The notes: generated by a model from the letters alone, not told the origin. Shown: positions 1 to 6,247, counted from the first letter of the stretch. The stretch is DNA of 6,590 bases from Rhodocyclales bacterium (GCA_021286885.1 JAJTBM010000169.1:1-6590); one strand, 5' to 3'. Numbers and translations are program-made.

Positions 1-1076
1 TGCTGTTCATGGTGGATGCCCGTAGCGGCCTCACCCCCCACGACGAACAGATCGCCAGCCGCCTGCGGCGGGTGGGTCGTCCCTGCTACCTGGTGGTGAA
101 CAAGGCCGAAGGGATGAACAAGCCCATGATTGCGGCGGAGTTCCACGCCCTCGGTCTGGGTGAGCCCCTGTGCGTCTCGGCAGCCCACGGTGACAGCATC
201 AACGCCCTGATGGAGCTGGTGCTCGAAGACTTCCCCATCGACCCCTCCGACGACGAGCCGGCCCCCAAGGGCCCCCGCGTTGCCATCGTGGGGCGTCCGA
301 ATGTGGGCAAGTCCACCCTGGTGAATACCCTGCTGGGCGAAGAGCGGGTGATCGCCTTCGACATGCCGGGCACCACCCGGGATGCCATCGAGATCCCCTT
401 CGACCGCAACGGCAAGCACTACACCCTGATCGACACCGCCGGCCTGCGCAAGCGTGGCAAGGTGTTTGAAGCGGTCGAGAAATTCTCGGTCATCAAGACC
501 CTCCAGGCCGTCGAGCAATGTAACGTGGCGGTACTGGTGCTGGACGCCAGCCAGGACATCTCTGATCAGGACGCCCACATCGCCGGCTTCGTGCTCGAAG
601 CGGGCCGCGCCCTGGTGGTGATCGTGAACAAGTGGGATGCGGTGGATGATTACCGCCGTCAGCGCATCAAGGGCGAGATCGCCCGCAAGCTGCCCTTCCT
701 GGGTGTGGCGCGCTTCCTGTACGTTTCGGCCCTACGCGGGCAGGGGGTTGTTCCCATGCTGAAGGCCGTGGATGGCGCCTACGCCGCCGCCATGACCAAG
801 CTGGCCACCCCCAAGCTGACCCGCCTCCTGATGGATGCCGTGATGCGCCAGCAGCCGCCGCGCCACGGGGGCTTCCGTCCCAAGATGCGTTACGCTCACC
901 AAGGCGGCATGAATCCGCCGGTGATCGTGATCCACGGGGCATCCCTCGACCATATCCAGCCCTCGTATGTGCGTTACCTGGAGCGCTGCTTCCAGGAAGC
1001 TTTCCATCTGGAAGGAACGCCCTTGCGCATCCAGTTCAAGTCGACCCACAATCCGTTTGCTGAACGGGACGCCTGA
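1..1076 (+). CDS. der: Ribosome biogenesis GTPase Der (EngA), 5'-truncated by window edge
   Basis: Der is an essential tandem-GTPase that binds the 50S subunit and helps its late assembly. The reading frame is open from base 3 and enters in the first GTPase domain; roughly 85 N-terminal residues, including its P-loop, lie outside the window. Counting from the Met at base 9, the remains of domain 1 are the G4 motif NKAE (31-34) and G5-like SAAHG (57-61). After a short acidic linker (DDEPAPKGP) comes domain 2: P-loop GRPNVGKS (95-102), switch I GTTRD (121-125), G3 DTAGL (142-146), G4 NKWD (207-210) and G5 SALRG (240-244). A KH-like domain follows and ends in [14 protein letters not shown]. The Lys/Arg-rich tail and long acidic linker of E. 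coli Der are absent. The stop is TGA at 1074-1076. It is followed by hfq, an order common in Betaproteobacteria. The identification is secure. Confidence 0.98.
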   Translation, partial: LFMVDARSGLTPHDEQIASRLRRVGRPCYLVVNKAEGMNKPMIAAEFHALGLGEPLCVSAAHGDSINALMELVLEDFPIDPSDDEPAPKGPRVAIVGRPNVGKSTLVNTLLGEERVIAFDMPGTTRDAIEIPFDRNGKHYTLIDTAGLRKRGKVFEAVEKFSVIKTLQAVEQCNVAVLVLDASQDISDQDAHIAGFVLEAGRALVVIVNKWDAVDDYRRQRIKGEIARKLPFLGVARFLYVSALRGQGVVPMLKAVDGAYAAAMTKLATPKLTRLLMDAVMRQQPPRHGGFRPKMRYAHQGGMNPPVIVIHGASLDHIQPSYVRYLERCFQEAFHLEGTPLRIQFKSTHNPFAERDA

Positions 1077-1099
1077 TAAGCCACACCACAAGTGCCCGA

Positions 1100-1119
1100 A
1101 CCGCCGTGCCTGCGGCGGT
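1100..1119. other. GC-rich inverted repeat between der and hfq
   Basis: ACCGCCG (1100-1106) and CGGCGGT (1113-1119) are perfect inverted complements around a 6-base loop. As RNA this gives a strong 7-bp hairpin 24 bases after the der stop. No T-tract follows (the next bases are GCAGCAAAAGG), so it is not a standard intrinsic terminator. It covers the place where the -35 element of the hfq promoter should be. It could be a weak der terminator or RNA 3'-end stabiliser, or a protein-binding site; the sequence does not decide between these. Confidence 0.5.
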
Positions 1120-1133
1120 GCAGCAAAAGGCTC

Positions 1134-1139
1134 TATAAT
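1134..1139 (+). promoter_or_regulatory. Predicted sigma-70 -10 element of the hfq promoter
   Basis: TATAAT matches the -10 consensus perfectly, inside an AT-rich stretch (1121-1170) that contrasts with the GC-rich coding DNA around it. Transcription would start near 1145-1147, giving a leader of about 25 bases before the hfq ATG. No good -35 hexamer is seen at 15-19 bp spacing; that region is the GC inverted repeat. There is no extended -10 TGn either. The promoter may therefore need an activator, or be weaker than its -10 suggests. An hfq promoter inside the der-hfq gap is expected from the gene order. Confidence 0.6.
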
Positions 1140-1156
1140 TATTTCAAACTAAAACC

Positions 1157-1162
1157 AAGAGG
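1157..1162 (+). promoter_or_regulatory. hfq ribosome binding site
   Basis: AAGAGG lies 8 bases before the ATG at 1171, a good Shine-Dalgarno at normal spacing. It sits between two copies of the heptamer TTCAAAC (1143-1149 and 1163-1169). Its last two bases could pair with ACC at 1168-1170 in a very small hairpin. Confidence 0.7.
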
Positions 1163-1170
1163 TTCAAACC

Positions 1171-1413
1171 ATGAGCAATAAGGGGCAACTCCTGCAAGAT
1201 CCGTTTCTGAACGCTTTGCGCCGTGAACACGTGCCGGTCTCCATCTATCTGGTGAACGGCATCAAGCTGCAAGGCCAGGTGGAATCCTTCGACCAGTACG
1301 TCGTGCTGCTGAAGAACACCGTCACCCAGATGGTCTACAAGCACGCCATCTCCACCGTCGTGCCCGCCCGCCCCGTCAATATTCAGCAGGAACAGAACGA
1401 GGCCGCAGGCTGA
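1171..1413 (+). CDS. hfq: RNA chaperone Hfq
   Basis: Hfq is a hexameric Sm-like protein that binds small RNAs and mRNAs in the cytoplasm and promotes their pairing. The 80-residue product carries the complete Sm fold: N-terminal helix with [12 protein letters not shown] (8-19), Sm1 (about 22-55) containing [12 protein letters not shown] and the proximal-face QDP and FDQY segments, and Sm2 with the signature YKHAIS (56-61). The lateral rim keeps R17 and R18, but the position matching E. coli R19 is H20, as I recall for other betaproteobacterial Hfqs. The C-terminal tail after residue 65 is only about 15 residues and rich in Q/N/E, much shorter than the enterobacterial tail (total 102 aa). The gene has its own predicted promoter and a clear ribosome binding site. 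A possible weak terminator follows, so both monocistronic and hflX readthrough transcripts are plausible. Confidence 0.99.
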   Translation: MSNKGQLLQDPFLNALRREHVPVSIYLVNGIKLQGQVESFDQYVVLLKNTVTQMVYKHAISTVVPARPVNIQQEQNEAAG

Positions 1414-1437
1414 GTTTGCGAGTTCTGTCCTTCTTCC

Positions 1438-1460
1438 GGCCCTTGATGGGCCTTTCTTGT
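1438..1460 (+). terminator. Possible intrinsic (leaky) terminator after hfq
   Basis: GGCCC (1438-1442), a TTGAT loop and GGGCC (1448-1452) form a 5-bp all-GC hairpin followed directly by TTTCTTGT. It begins 25 bases after the hfq stop. The stem is short and the T-run is interrupted, so termination is probably partial and would let some transcription continue into hflX. Confidence 0.45.
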
Positions 1461-1473
1461 CCGGGCTTCCCGC

Positions 1474-2610
1474 ATGTTTGACAGACCCGCTGCGGGAACC
1501 CGCGCAATTCTTGTTCAGATCGATTTCGGCCAAGGTGTCATTGATGAACGCCTGGCCGAAATTCGCCTGCTCGCCGAATCGGCTGGCGCCGAAGTGGTGG
1601 GCATCATCCAGGCCAAGCGTCAGGCTCCCGATCCTGCCCACTTTGTCGGTTCCGGCAAGGCGGACGAGATCGGCATGGCGGTGCGCCTGAATGAAGCCGA
1701 CCTGGTGATCTTCAACCACGACATCAGTCCGGCCCAGCAGCGCAACCTCGAACGTCGCCTGAGCTGCCGGGTGGTGGATCGCTCCGCCCTGATCCTCGAT
1801 ATTTTCGCCCTGCGTGCCAAGAGCCACGAGGGTAAGCTCCAGGTCGAACTGGCCCAGCTGGAACACCTGGCCACCCGTCTGGTTCGGGGCTGGACTCACT
1901 TGGAACGCCAGAAAGGCGGTATCGGCCTGCGTGGCCCCGGTGAAAAGCAGCTGGAAACCGACCGCCGTCTGCTGGGTGAACGGGTCAAGCTCCTCAAATC
2001 CAAGCTGCGTCAGCTGGAGCGCCAGCGCGGCGTGCGACGCCGGGCCCGGGAGCGGCGTGATGTGCTGAGCGTGTCTTTGGTGGGCTACACCAACGCGGGC
2101 AAGTCCACCTTGTTCAATGCCCTCACCAAGGCGGGCGCCTACGCGGCAGACCAGCTTTTCGCCACCCTCGACACCACCTCCCGCCGCCTGTATTTGGGCG
2201 AGGCCGGGAACATTGTTCTATCGGATACGGTCGGATTCATCAGGGACCTGCCCCACGCGCTGGTGGCGGCTTTCCATGCCACGCTGGAAGAAACCATCTC
2301 GGCAGACGTGTTGCTGCATGTGGTGGATTCGTCCAGTGATGACCGGGAGGGCCAGATCCATGCGGTCAATGGTGTGCTTGAAGAAATTGGCGCGGCCCAT
2401 CTGCCCCAGATCCAGATCTGGAACAAGATCGACGCGACTCAGGCCGAGCCGGAAGTCCAGCGGGACGCTTGTGGTAAGATCACAAAGATTTTGCTGAGCG
2501 CCCGGACAGGCGAAGGCCTGGATCTGCTGCGCCAGACCCTGACCGACATCGCCCTTGACCATCTGGCCGCCATCAAGGCTGCGTCCGTACCGCCGAGCGA
2601 CGATTTCTGA
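1474..2610 (+). CDS. hflX: Ribosome-splitting GTPase HflX
   Basis: HflX is a GTPase that binds the ribosomal 50S side and splits stalled or heat-damaged 70S ribosomes. The 378-residue protein has the N-terminal HflX domain (about 1-190) with conserved HFVGSGKADEI (56-66), SPAQQRNLERR (85-95), the long ELAQLEHLATRLVRGWTHLE helix (125-144) and the glycine-rich QKGGIGLRGPGEKQLE loop (146-161). A basic coiled-coil linker leads to the Obg-type G domain: P-loop GYTNAGKST (204-212), G2 around TLDTTSR (231-237), G3 DTVGF (251-255), G4 NKID (317-320) and G5 SARTGEG (342-348). It stops soon after the G domain and lacks the extra C-terminal domain of E. coli HflX (426 aa). The start is chosen because MFDRP is the conserved N terminus and an in-frame stop lies at 1444-1446; no real Shine-Dalgarno is visible. 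The gene lies between hfq and hflK as in many Proteobacteria. Confidence 0.98.
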   Translation: MFDRPAAGTRAILVQIDFGQGVIDERLAEIRLLAESAGAEVVGIIQAKRQAPDPAHFVGSGKADEIGMAVRLNEADLVIFNHDISPAQQRNLERRLSCRVVDRSALILDIFALRAKSHEGKLQVELAQLEHLATRLVRGWTHLERQKGGIGLRGPGEKQLETDRRLLGERVKLLKSKLRQLERQRGVRRRARERRDVLSVSLVGYTNAGKSTLFNALTKAGAYAADQLFATLDTTSRRLYLGEAGNIVLSDTVGFIRDLPHALVAAFHATLEETISADVLLHVVDSSSDDREGQIHAVNGVLEEIGAAHLPQIQIWNKIDATQAEPEVQRDACGKITKILLSARTGEGLDLLRQTLTDIALDHLAAIKAASVPPSDDF

Positions 2611-2623
2611 TCTTCGATCAGAA
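2605..2623. other. Perfect 8-bp inverted repeat spanning the hflX stop codon
   Basis: TTCTGATC (2605-2612) and GATCAGAA (2616-2623) are exact inverted complements with a TTC loop. The hflX stop TGA (2608-2610) is inside the left arm. No T-tract follows on either strand, so it does not look like an intrinsic terminator. It may be an mRNA hairpin that stabilises or punctuates the hflX/hflK boundary. Confidence 0.5.
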
Positions 2624-2665
2624 CCCGTCTGCCCGGCTTCCGTAACTGCTAACTGAATGTGATCA

Positions 2666-2669
2666 CAGG
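2666..2669 (+). promoter_or_regulatory. hflK ribosome binding site that decides the start
   Basis: CAGG lies 7 bases before the ATG at 2677. The alternative in-frame GTG at 2659 has no purine-rich element upstream, so the ATG is preferred. The site partly overlaps the palindrome TGTGATCACA (2658-2667). Confidence 0.55.
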
Positions 2670-2676
2670 CATTTTC

Positions 2677-3969
2677 ATGTCCCTAAACGATCCCAAGTGG
2701 GGTAATCGCGGCGACGATAAGCGTGGCAGCGATGACAACCAGGGGCCCCCCGACCTGGAGGAGCTGTGGCGCGACTTCAATCGTCGTCTGAGCAGCGTGC
2801 TTGGCAAGGGCAATGGTAGCGGCGGCAATGGTGGCGCTGGCAATGGTCCCGGTGACAACCGGGAAAGTGGCCCGCCCAGCTTCCGGCAGATTGGTGGTGG
2901 CTTGGGGCTGGTGGCGGCTTTTGGTGCTGCCCTATGGCTTGCCAGTGGTTTTTACATTGTAGATGCCAGCCAGCGGGGCGTAGTGCTCCAGTTTGGCCGC
3001 TATGTGGAAACCACTGAGCCGGGTCTGCGCTGGCGTCTGCCGTATCCCGTCCAGAGCCACCGGCTGGTGGATCTGACCGGGGTGCGCACCGTTGAGATCG
3101 GCTACCGGGGCTCCGAGCGCAACAAGGTGCTCAAAGAGTCCCTGATGCTGACCGACGACGAAAACATCGTGAACATTCAGTTTGCGGTTCAGTACATCCT
3201 CAAAGATCCCCAGCAATACCTGTTCAACAACCGGGATGCGGATGATTCCGTGGTCCAGGCGGCTGAAACCGCCGTGCGCGAGATCGTCGGCAAGAGCAAG
3301 ATGGACTTCGTGCTCTACGAAGGGCGCGAACAGGTTGCGGCCAACGCCCAGAAGCTGACCCAGGACATCCTGGATCGCTACGCCACGGGTATCCAGATCA
3401 GCAAGGTCACCATGCAGAACGCCCAGCCGCCCGAGCAGGTGCAGGCTGCGTTTGATGATGCAGTCAAGGCGGGTCAGGATCGTGAGCGTCAGAAGAACGA
3501 AGGCCAGGCCTACGCCAATGACGTGATTCCTCGGGCCCGGGGTACTGCCTCCCGCCTGCTCGAAGAAGCCAGCGCCTACAAGAGCCGGGTAGTGGCCCAG
3601 GCTGAAGGGGATGCGGCCCGCTTCAAGCAGGTGTATGTGGAGTACGCCAAGGCCCCCGAGGTCACCCGCCAGCGGATCTACCTCGACACCATGCAGCAGA
3701 TTTTTGCCAACACCAGCAAGGTTGTGACCGATACCAAGGGCAGCGGCAATCTGCTCTATCTGCCCCTGGACAAGCTGGTGCAGATGTCGGCTCCGGCCAA
3801 CGGGGCGCCTTCGGCGACTCCCCAGGCGGCGGCTGAAACCCCCGCCCAGGCACCTGCCCGGGGTGCTGCTGCCGATTTCCAGAGCCCGGTACCGCCGCGT
3901 CCTGACGCCCTCTCCGGCGAGGTGCGGACCCGGGATTCCCTGCGCAACCGTGATAGGGGAGACCGCTGA
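2677..3969 (+). CDS. hflK: FtsH protease modulator HflK
   Basis: HflK and HflC form a large inner-membrane SPFH complex that encloses FtsH and limits its access to membrane substrates. The 430-residue product has a hydrophilic cytoplasmic N terminus (1-72) starting MSLNDPKWG, typical of the family, with a Gly/Asn-rich segment at 43-61. A single transmembrane helix follows (about 73-95). Next is the SPFH/band-7 domain (about 96-260) with VDASQRGVVLQFGRY and EPGLRWRLPYPV (114-125), then an Ala/Glu/Lys/Arg-rich coiled coil (about 260-325). The tail from about 371 is Ala/Pro-rich and low in complexity. E. coli HflK is 419 aa, so the length is normal. A GTG at 2659 would add six residues (MITGIF), but it lacks a ribosome binding site and family support. 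The stop TGA shares its A with the hflC ATG. Confidence 0.97.
   Translation: MSLNDPKWGNRGDDKRGSDDNQGPPDLEELWRDFNRRLSSVLGKGNGSGGNGGAGNGPGDNRESGPPSFRQIGGGLGLVAAFGAALWLASGFYIVDASQRGVVLQFGRYVETTEPGLRWRLPYPVQSHRLVDLTGVRTVEIGYRGSERNKVLKESLMLTDDENIVNIQFAVQYILKDPQQYLFNNRDADDSVVQAAETAVREIVGKSKMDFVLYEGREQVAANAQKLTQDILDRYATGIQISKVTMQNAQPPEQVQAAFDDAVKAGQDRERQKNEGQAYANDVIPRARGTASRLLEEASAYKSRVVAQAEGDAARFKQVYVEYAKAPEVTRQRIYLDTMQQIFANTSKVVTDTKGSGNLLYLPLDKLVQMSAPANGAPSATPQAAAETPAQAPARGAAADFQSPVPPRPDALSGEVRTRDSLRNRDRGDR
2809..2853 (+). repeat. In-frame 15-bp tandem repeat in hflK (3 copies)
   Basis: The nonamer GGCAATGGT occurs exactly at 2809-2817, 2824-2832 and 2839-2847, a period of 15 bases. It encodes the pentapeptide units GNGSG, GNGGA and GNGPG (residues 45-59) in the flexible cytoplasmic N terminus of HflK. 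The remaining six bases of each unit have diverged. A gain or loss of units would keep the reading frame. Confidence 0.75.
3955..3961 (+). promoter_or_regulatory. hflC ribosome binding site inside the hflK 3' end
   Basis: AGGGGAG is a strong Shine-Dalgarno 7 bases before the hflC ATG at 3969. It lies in the last codons of hflK. Together with the TGATG overlap it supports coupled translation of the two subunits of one complex. Confidence 0.75.
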
Positions 3970-4886
3970 TGCGTGATCGCATGCCCCTCCTGGTCGGCGG
4001 CGCGCTGCTGACCTTTGCCGTGCTTTCCATGTCCCTGTTCACCGTGGATCAGCGCAAATTTGCGCTCGTGTTCCAGCTCGGTGAGGTCAAGGAGCAGATC
4101 TCCGAACCCGGCCTGCACGTCAAGCTGCCGCTGATCCAGAACGTCCGCTTTTTTGATAAGCGCATCCTGACCCTCGACACCAACGAGCCGGAGCGCTTCA
4201 TCACCTCCGAGAAAAAGAACGTGCTGGTGGATCTTTTCGTCAAATGGCGGATTGTGGATCCCACCCTGTTCTATGTGTCGGTGGGTGGTGATGAAGACCG
4301 GGCCCGCACCCGTCTGCTCCAGACCGTGAATGCCGGCCTGCGCGAAGAGTTTGGCAAGCGCACCGTGCACGATGTGGTTTCGGGCGAGCGCGACAAGATC
4401 ATGGACGACATGCGCGTCAAGGCCGACCTGGACGCCCGCAAGATCGGCATCCAGATTGTCGATGTGCGCCTCAAGCGGGTCGATCTGCCGTCCGAAGTGT
4501 CCGAGTCGGTGTATCGCCGCATGGAGGCCGAGCGTAAGCGGGTGGCCAACGAGCTGCGCTCCGAGGGCGGTGCCGAAGCCGAAAAGATCAAGGCCGATGC
4601 CGACCGTCAGCGCGAAGTGATCGTCGCCGAAGCCTACCGGGAAGCCCAGAAGACCAAGGGGGAGGGTGATGCCCAGGCCTCTGCCATCTATGCCCAGGCT
4701 TTTGGTCAGAACCCGGAGTTCTACGCCTTCTACCGGAGCATGGACGCCTACCGGAACAGCTTCAAGCACAAGACCGATGTGCTGGTGCTTGACCCGTCCT
4801 CCGACTTCTTCAAGTATTTCCGCAGTGCGGGTGGCCGTGGCGCTCCTGCGCCGGCGGCTGACGCCAAGGCCAAACCGGCCAAGTAA
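3969..4886 (+). CDS. hflC: FtsH protease modulator HflC
   Basis: HflC is the partner of HflK in the membrane complex that regulates FtsH. The 305-residue protein has an N-terminal signal-anchor helix (about 6-26) and an SPFH domain (about 27-190) with TVDQRKFALVFQLGEV (25-40) and EPGLHVKLPLIQNV (46-59), as well as EKKNVLVD (81-88). The stretch VDVRLKRVDLPSEVSESVYRRM (164-185) is characteristic of HflC. A charged coiled coil follows (about 185-235) and then the conserved FYAFYRSMDAYRNSF (251-265) and SSDFFKYF (277-284). The tail is Ala/Pro/Lys-rich. From memory, E. coli HflC (334 aa) has an insertion of about 35-45 residues before the VDVR segment; here MDDMRVKADLDARKIGIQ runs straight through, which explains the shorter length. 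The stop TAA overlaps the next gene's ATG by one base. Confidence 0.97.
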   Translation: MRDRMPLLVGGALLTFAVLSMSLFTVDQRKFALVFQLGEVKEQISEPGLHVKLPLIQNVRFFDKRILTLDTNEPERFITSEKKNVLVDLFVKWRIVDPTLFYVSVGGDEDRARTRLLQTVNAGLREEFGKRTVHDVVSGERDKIMDDMRVKADLDARKIGIQIVDVRLKRVDLPSEVSESVYRRMEAERKRVANELRSEGGAEAEKIKADADRQREVIVAEAYREAQKTKGEGDAQASAIYAQAFGQNPEFYAFYRSMDAYRNSFKHKTDVLVLDPSSDFFKYFRSAGGRGAPAPAADAKAKPAK

Positions 4887-5071
4887 TGGGCAAGTCCCTG
4901 CTGCTGGCGTTTGCGCTGATGCTGGTGCTCGAAGGTTTGTTTCCCTTCGCCGCACCGGCCGCATGGCGTGAAACCTTTGCGCGCCTGATCCGCCTGGCGG
5001 ACGGGCAGATCCGTTTCATTGGGCTGGGCTCCATGGTGCTCGGCCTGCTTTTACTGATTGTTTTTTCCTGA
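4886..5071 (+). CDS. DUF2065 (YjeT-like) small inner-membrane protein
   Basis: This 61-residue protein has two hydrophobic helices. The first (about 4-23) contains the family-typical LALxLVLEG-like stretch LLLAFALMLVLEGLFPF. A short amphipathic loop with a conserved-looking W27 and several Arg follows, then a second helix (about 43-60) starting RFIGLGSMVLGL. It resembles E. coli YjeT in length, topology, the LVLEG motif and position directly after hflC. The family's function is not known to me. The ATG overlaps the hflC stop (TAATG) and has little Shine-Dalgarno of its own, so translation is probably coupled to hflC. That location makes a role in or near the HflKC/FtsH membrane complex plausible but unproven. 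Confidence 0.9.
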   Translation: MGKSLLLAFALMLVLEGLFPFAAPAAWRETFARLIRLADGQIRFIGLGSMVLGLLLLIVFS

Positions 5072-5073
5072 GG
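5070..5073 (+). promoter_or_regulatory. hisZ ribosome binding site overlapping the upstream stop codon
   Basis: GAGG shares its first two bases with the stop TGA (5069-5071) of the DUF2065 gene. It is 10 bases from the ATG at 5084 but only 4 from an in-frame TTG at 5078, which favours the ATG. Confidence 0.5.
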
Positions 5074-5083
5074 CACTTTGCCC

Positions 5084-6241
5084 ATGTTGCGTTGGGTTCT
5101 ACCCGAAAACATCCAGGACGCCCTGCCGCCGGAGGCCGCCAAGCTCGAAGACTTGCGCCGCCGCCTGCTCGATGCGTTCCGCGTGCACGGCTACCAGCTG
5201 GTAGCCCCGCCGCTGGTCGAGTACCTGGACTCCCTGCTGACCGGCGCCGGTCAGGATCTGAACCTCAAGACCTTCAAGCTGGTGGATCAGCTGTCCGGTC
5301 GCACCCTCGGGGTGCGGGCCGACATCACCCCCCAGGTCGCCCGCATCGACGCTCACCTGCTTAACCGCAAGGGCGTGGCCCGGCTGTGCTACTGCGGTAG
5401 CGTGGCCCATGCCCTGCCGGCCAACCTGACCGCATCCCGGGAGCCCCTGCAACTGGGCGCCGAGCTGTATGGTCATGCCGGGCTGGAAGCCGATGCCGAA
5501 GTGATCCGCCTGCTGGCCGACAGCCTGCAACTGGCGGGCATCCAGGCTTCCCGGGTGGATCTGAGCCATGTGGGCCTGTTTAGCGCCCTGGTGCGCTTGG
5601 GTGGGCTTGATAAGGTGCAGGAGGAAACCCTGTTCGACTGCCTCCAGGCCAAGGACGTGCCGTCCCTGCGCGAGCTGGTGGTGGATCTGCCCGAAGCCCT
5701 GCGCCCCGCGTTGCTGGCCCTGCCCACCCTGTACGGGGGTGTCGAGGTGCTGGCCCGGGCCCGGCAGGTGCTGCCCCAGGATGCCGAAGTGCTGGGCGCC
5801 CTGGACGAGCTGGAAACCCTGTCCTGTCAGCTGGCAGGTCTGCCCATCAGCTTTGATCTGGCAGATCTGCGTGGTTATCACTACCACAGCGGCGTGGTGT
5901 TCGCGGCCTATGGCGGCAATTCTCCGGTGGCCCTGGCCCTGGGTGGCCGTTATGACAGCGTGGGCCGTGCCTTTGGCCGCGCCCGTCCGGCCACCGGCTT
6001 CAGTCTGGATCTGCGTGAACTGGCCGCCCAGGCGGCCGACCCCGTGTTGCCCGGCGCGATTCTGGTCCCCGCCGACCAGGCCGCTGGCGCTCGGGAAGAA
6101 ATCGCCCGGCTGCGCGCCGCAGGCGAAGTGGTGATCGTTGAACTGCCCGGCCATGCTGGCACGTGGCGTGAGGCCGGCTGTGACCGGCAACTGGTTTTGC
6201 GGAGCGGCACCTGGTTGCTGGAGCCGCTTCAGGGAGAGTAA
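5084..6241 (+). CDS. hisZ: ATP phosphoribosyltransferase regulatory subunit HisZ
   Basis: HisZ is a histidyl-tRNA synthetase paralogue without aminoacylation activity. It joins the short form of HisG to make the ATP phosphoribosyltransferase that starts histidine synthesis, and provides histidine feedback. The 385-residue protein starts [18 protein letters not shown], the usual HisZ N terminus. It has the class II synthetase core with [19 protein letters not shown] (51-69), [14 protein letters not shown] (78-91), the motif-2 region with LQLGAELYG (122-130) and the active-site-like [13 protein letters not shown] (261-273). [26 protein letters not shown] (285-310) matches motif 3. The anticodon-binding domain of true HisRS is replaced by a short C-terminal region (about 320-385), which separates HisZ from HisS. 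Length is normal. A TTG at 5078 would add two residues but is too close to the ribosome binding site. No hisG lies in the window; it should be elsewhere. Confidence 0.96.
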   Translation: MLRWVLPENIQDALPPEAAKLEDLRRRLLDAFRVHGYQLVAPPLVEYLDSLLTGAGQDLNLKTFKLVDQLSGRTLGVRADITPQVARIDAHLLNRKGVARLCYCGSVAHALPANLTASREPLQLGAELYGHAGLEADAEVIRLLADSLQLAGIQASRVDLSHVGLFSALVRLGGLDKVQEETLFDCLQAKDVPSLRELVVDLPEALRPALLALPTLYGGVEVLARARQVLPQDAEVLGALDELETLSCQLAGLPISFDLADLRGYHYHSGVVFAAYGGNSPVALALGGRYDSVGRAFGRARPATGFSLDLRELAAQAADPVLPGAILVPADQAAGAREEIARLRAAGEVVIVELPGHAGTWREAGCDRQLVLRSGTWLLEPLQGE

Positions 6242-6244
6242 GGA
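6231..6244 (+). promoter_or_regulatory. purA ribosome binding region overlapping the hisZ end
   Basis: The purine-rich stretch AGGGAGAGTAAGGA runs through the hisZ stop (TAA, 6239-6241) to just before the purA ATG at 6248. It offers two Shine-Dalgarno registers: GGGAG, 11 bases from the ATG, and AAGGA, only 3 bases from it. The first is likelier to be productive by spacing. Confidence 0.5.
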
Positions 6245-6247
6245 AAA

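Noticed and set aside
967..1152. 61-codon plus-strand open frame overlapping the end of der and the hfq promoter
   Set aside because: It overlaps der in another frame, crosses the inverted repeat and -10 element, and has no family resemblance.
1144..1899. Minus-strand open frame of 251 codons across hfq and hflX
   Set aside because: It is antisense to the full hfq gene and the hflX N terminus. Its protein resembles none that I know, and it spans a promoter and an intergenic hairpin.
2468..2487. CRP-like or promoter-like sequence in hflX (TTGTG-N7-CACAA with TAAGAT between)
   Set aside because: Half-site spacing does not fit the CRP arrangement (TGTGA-N6-TCACA), no -35 is present at the right distance, and the bases are coding.
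2658..2667. TGTGATCACA as a CRP/FNR site
   Set aside because: The half-sites abut with no spacer, whereas CRP needs six bases between TGTGA and TCACA and FNR uses TTGAT-N4-ATCAA. It is kept only as a low-interest palindrome.
3756..4964. Open frame of 402 codons on the minus strand opposite hflK/hflC
   Set aside because: It overlaps two securely identified genes and shows no family motif. It is a mirror of biased codon use.
5050..5068. T-rich run at the end of the DUF2065 gene as an intrinsic terminator
   Set aside because: The Ts encode the Leu/Ile/Val/Phe codons of the second membrane helix, and no stable GC hairpin stands directly before them. The following genes are also closely packed.
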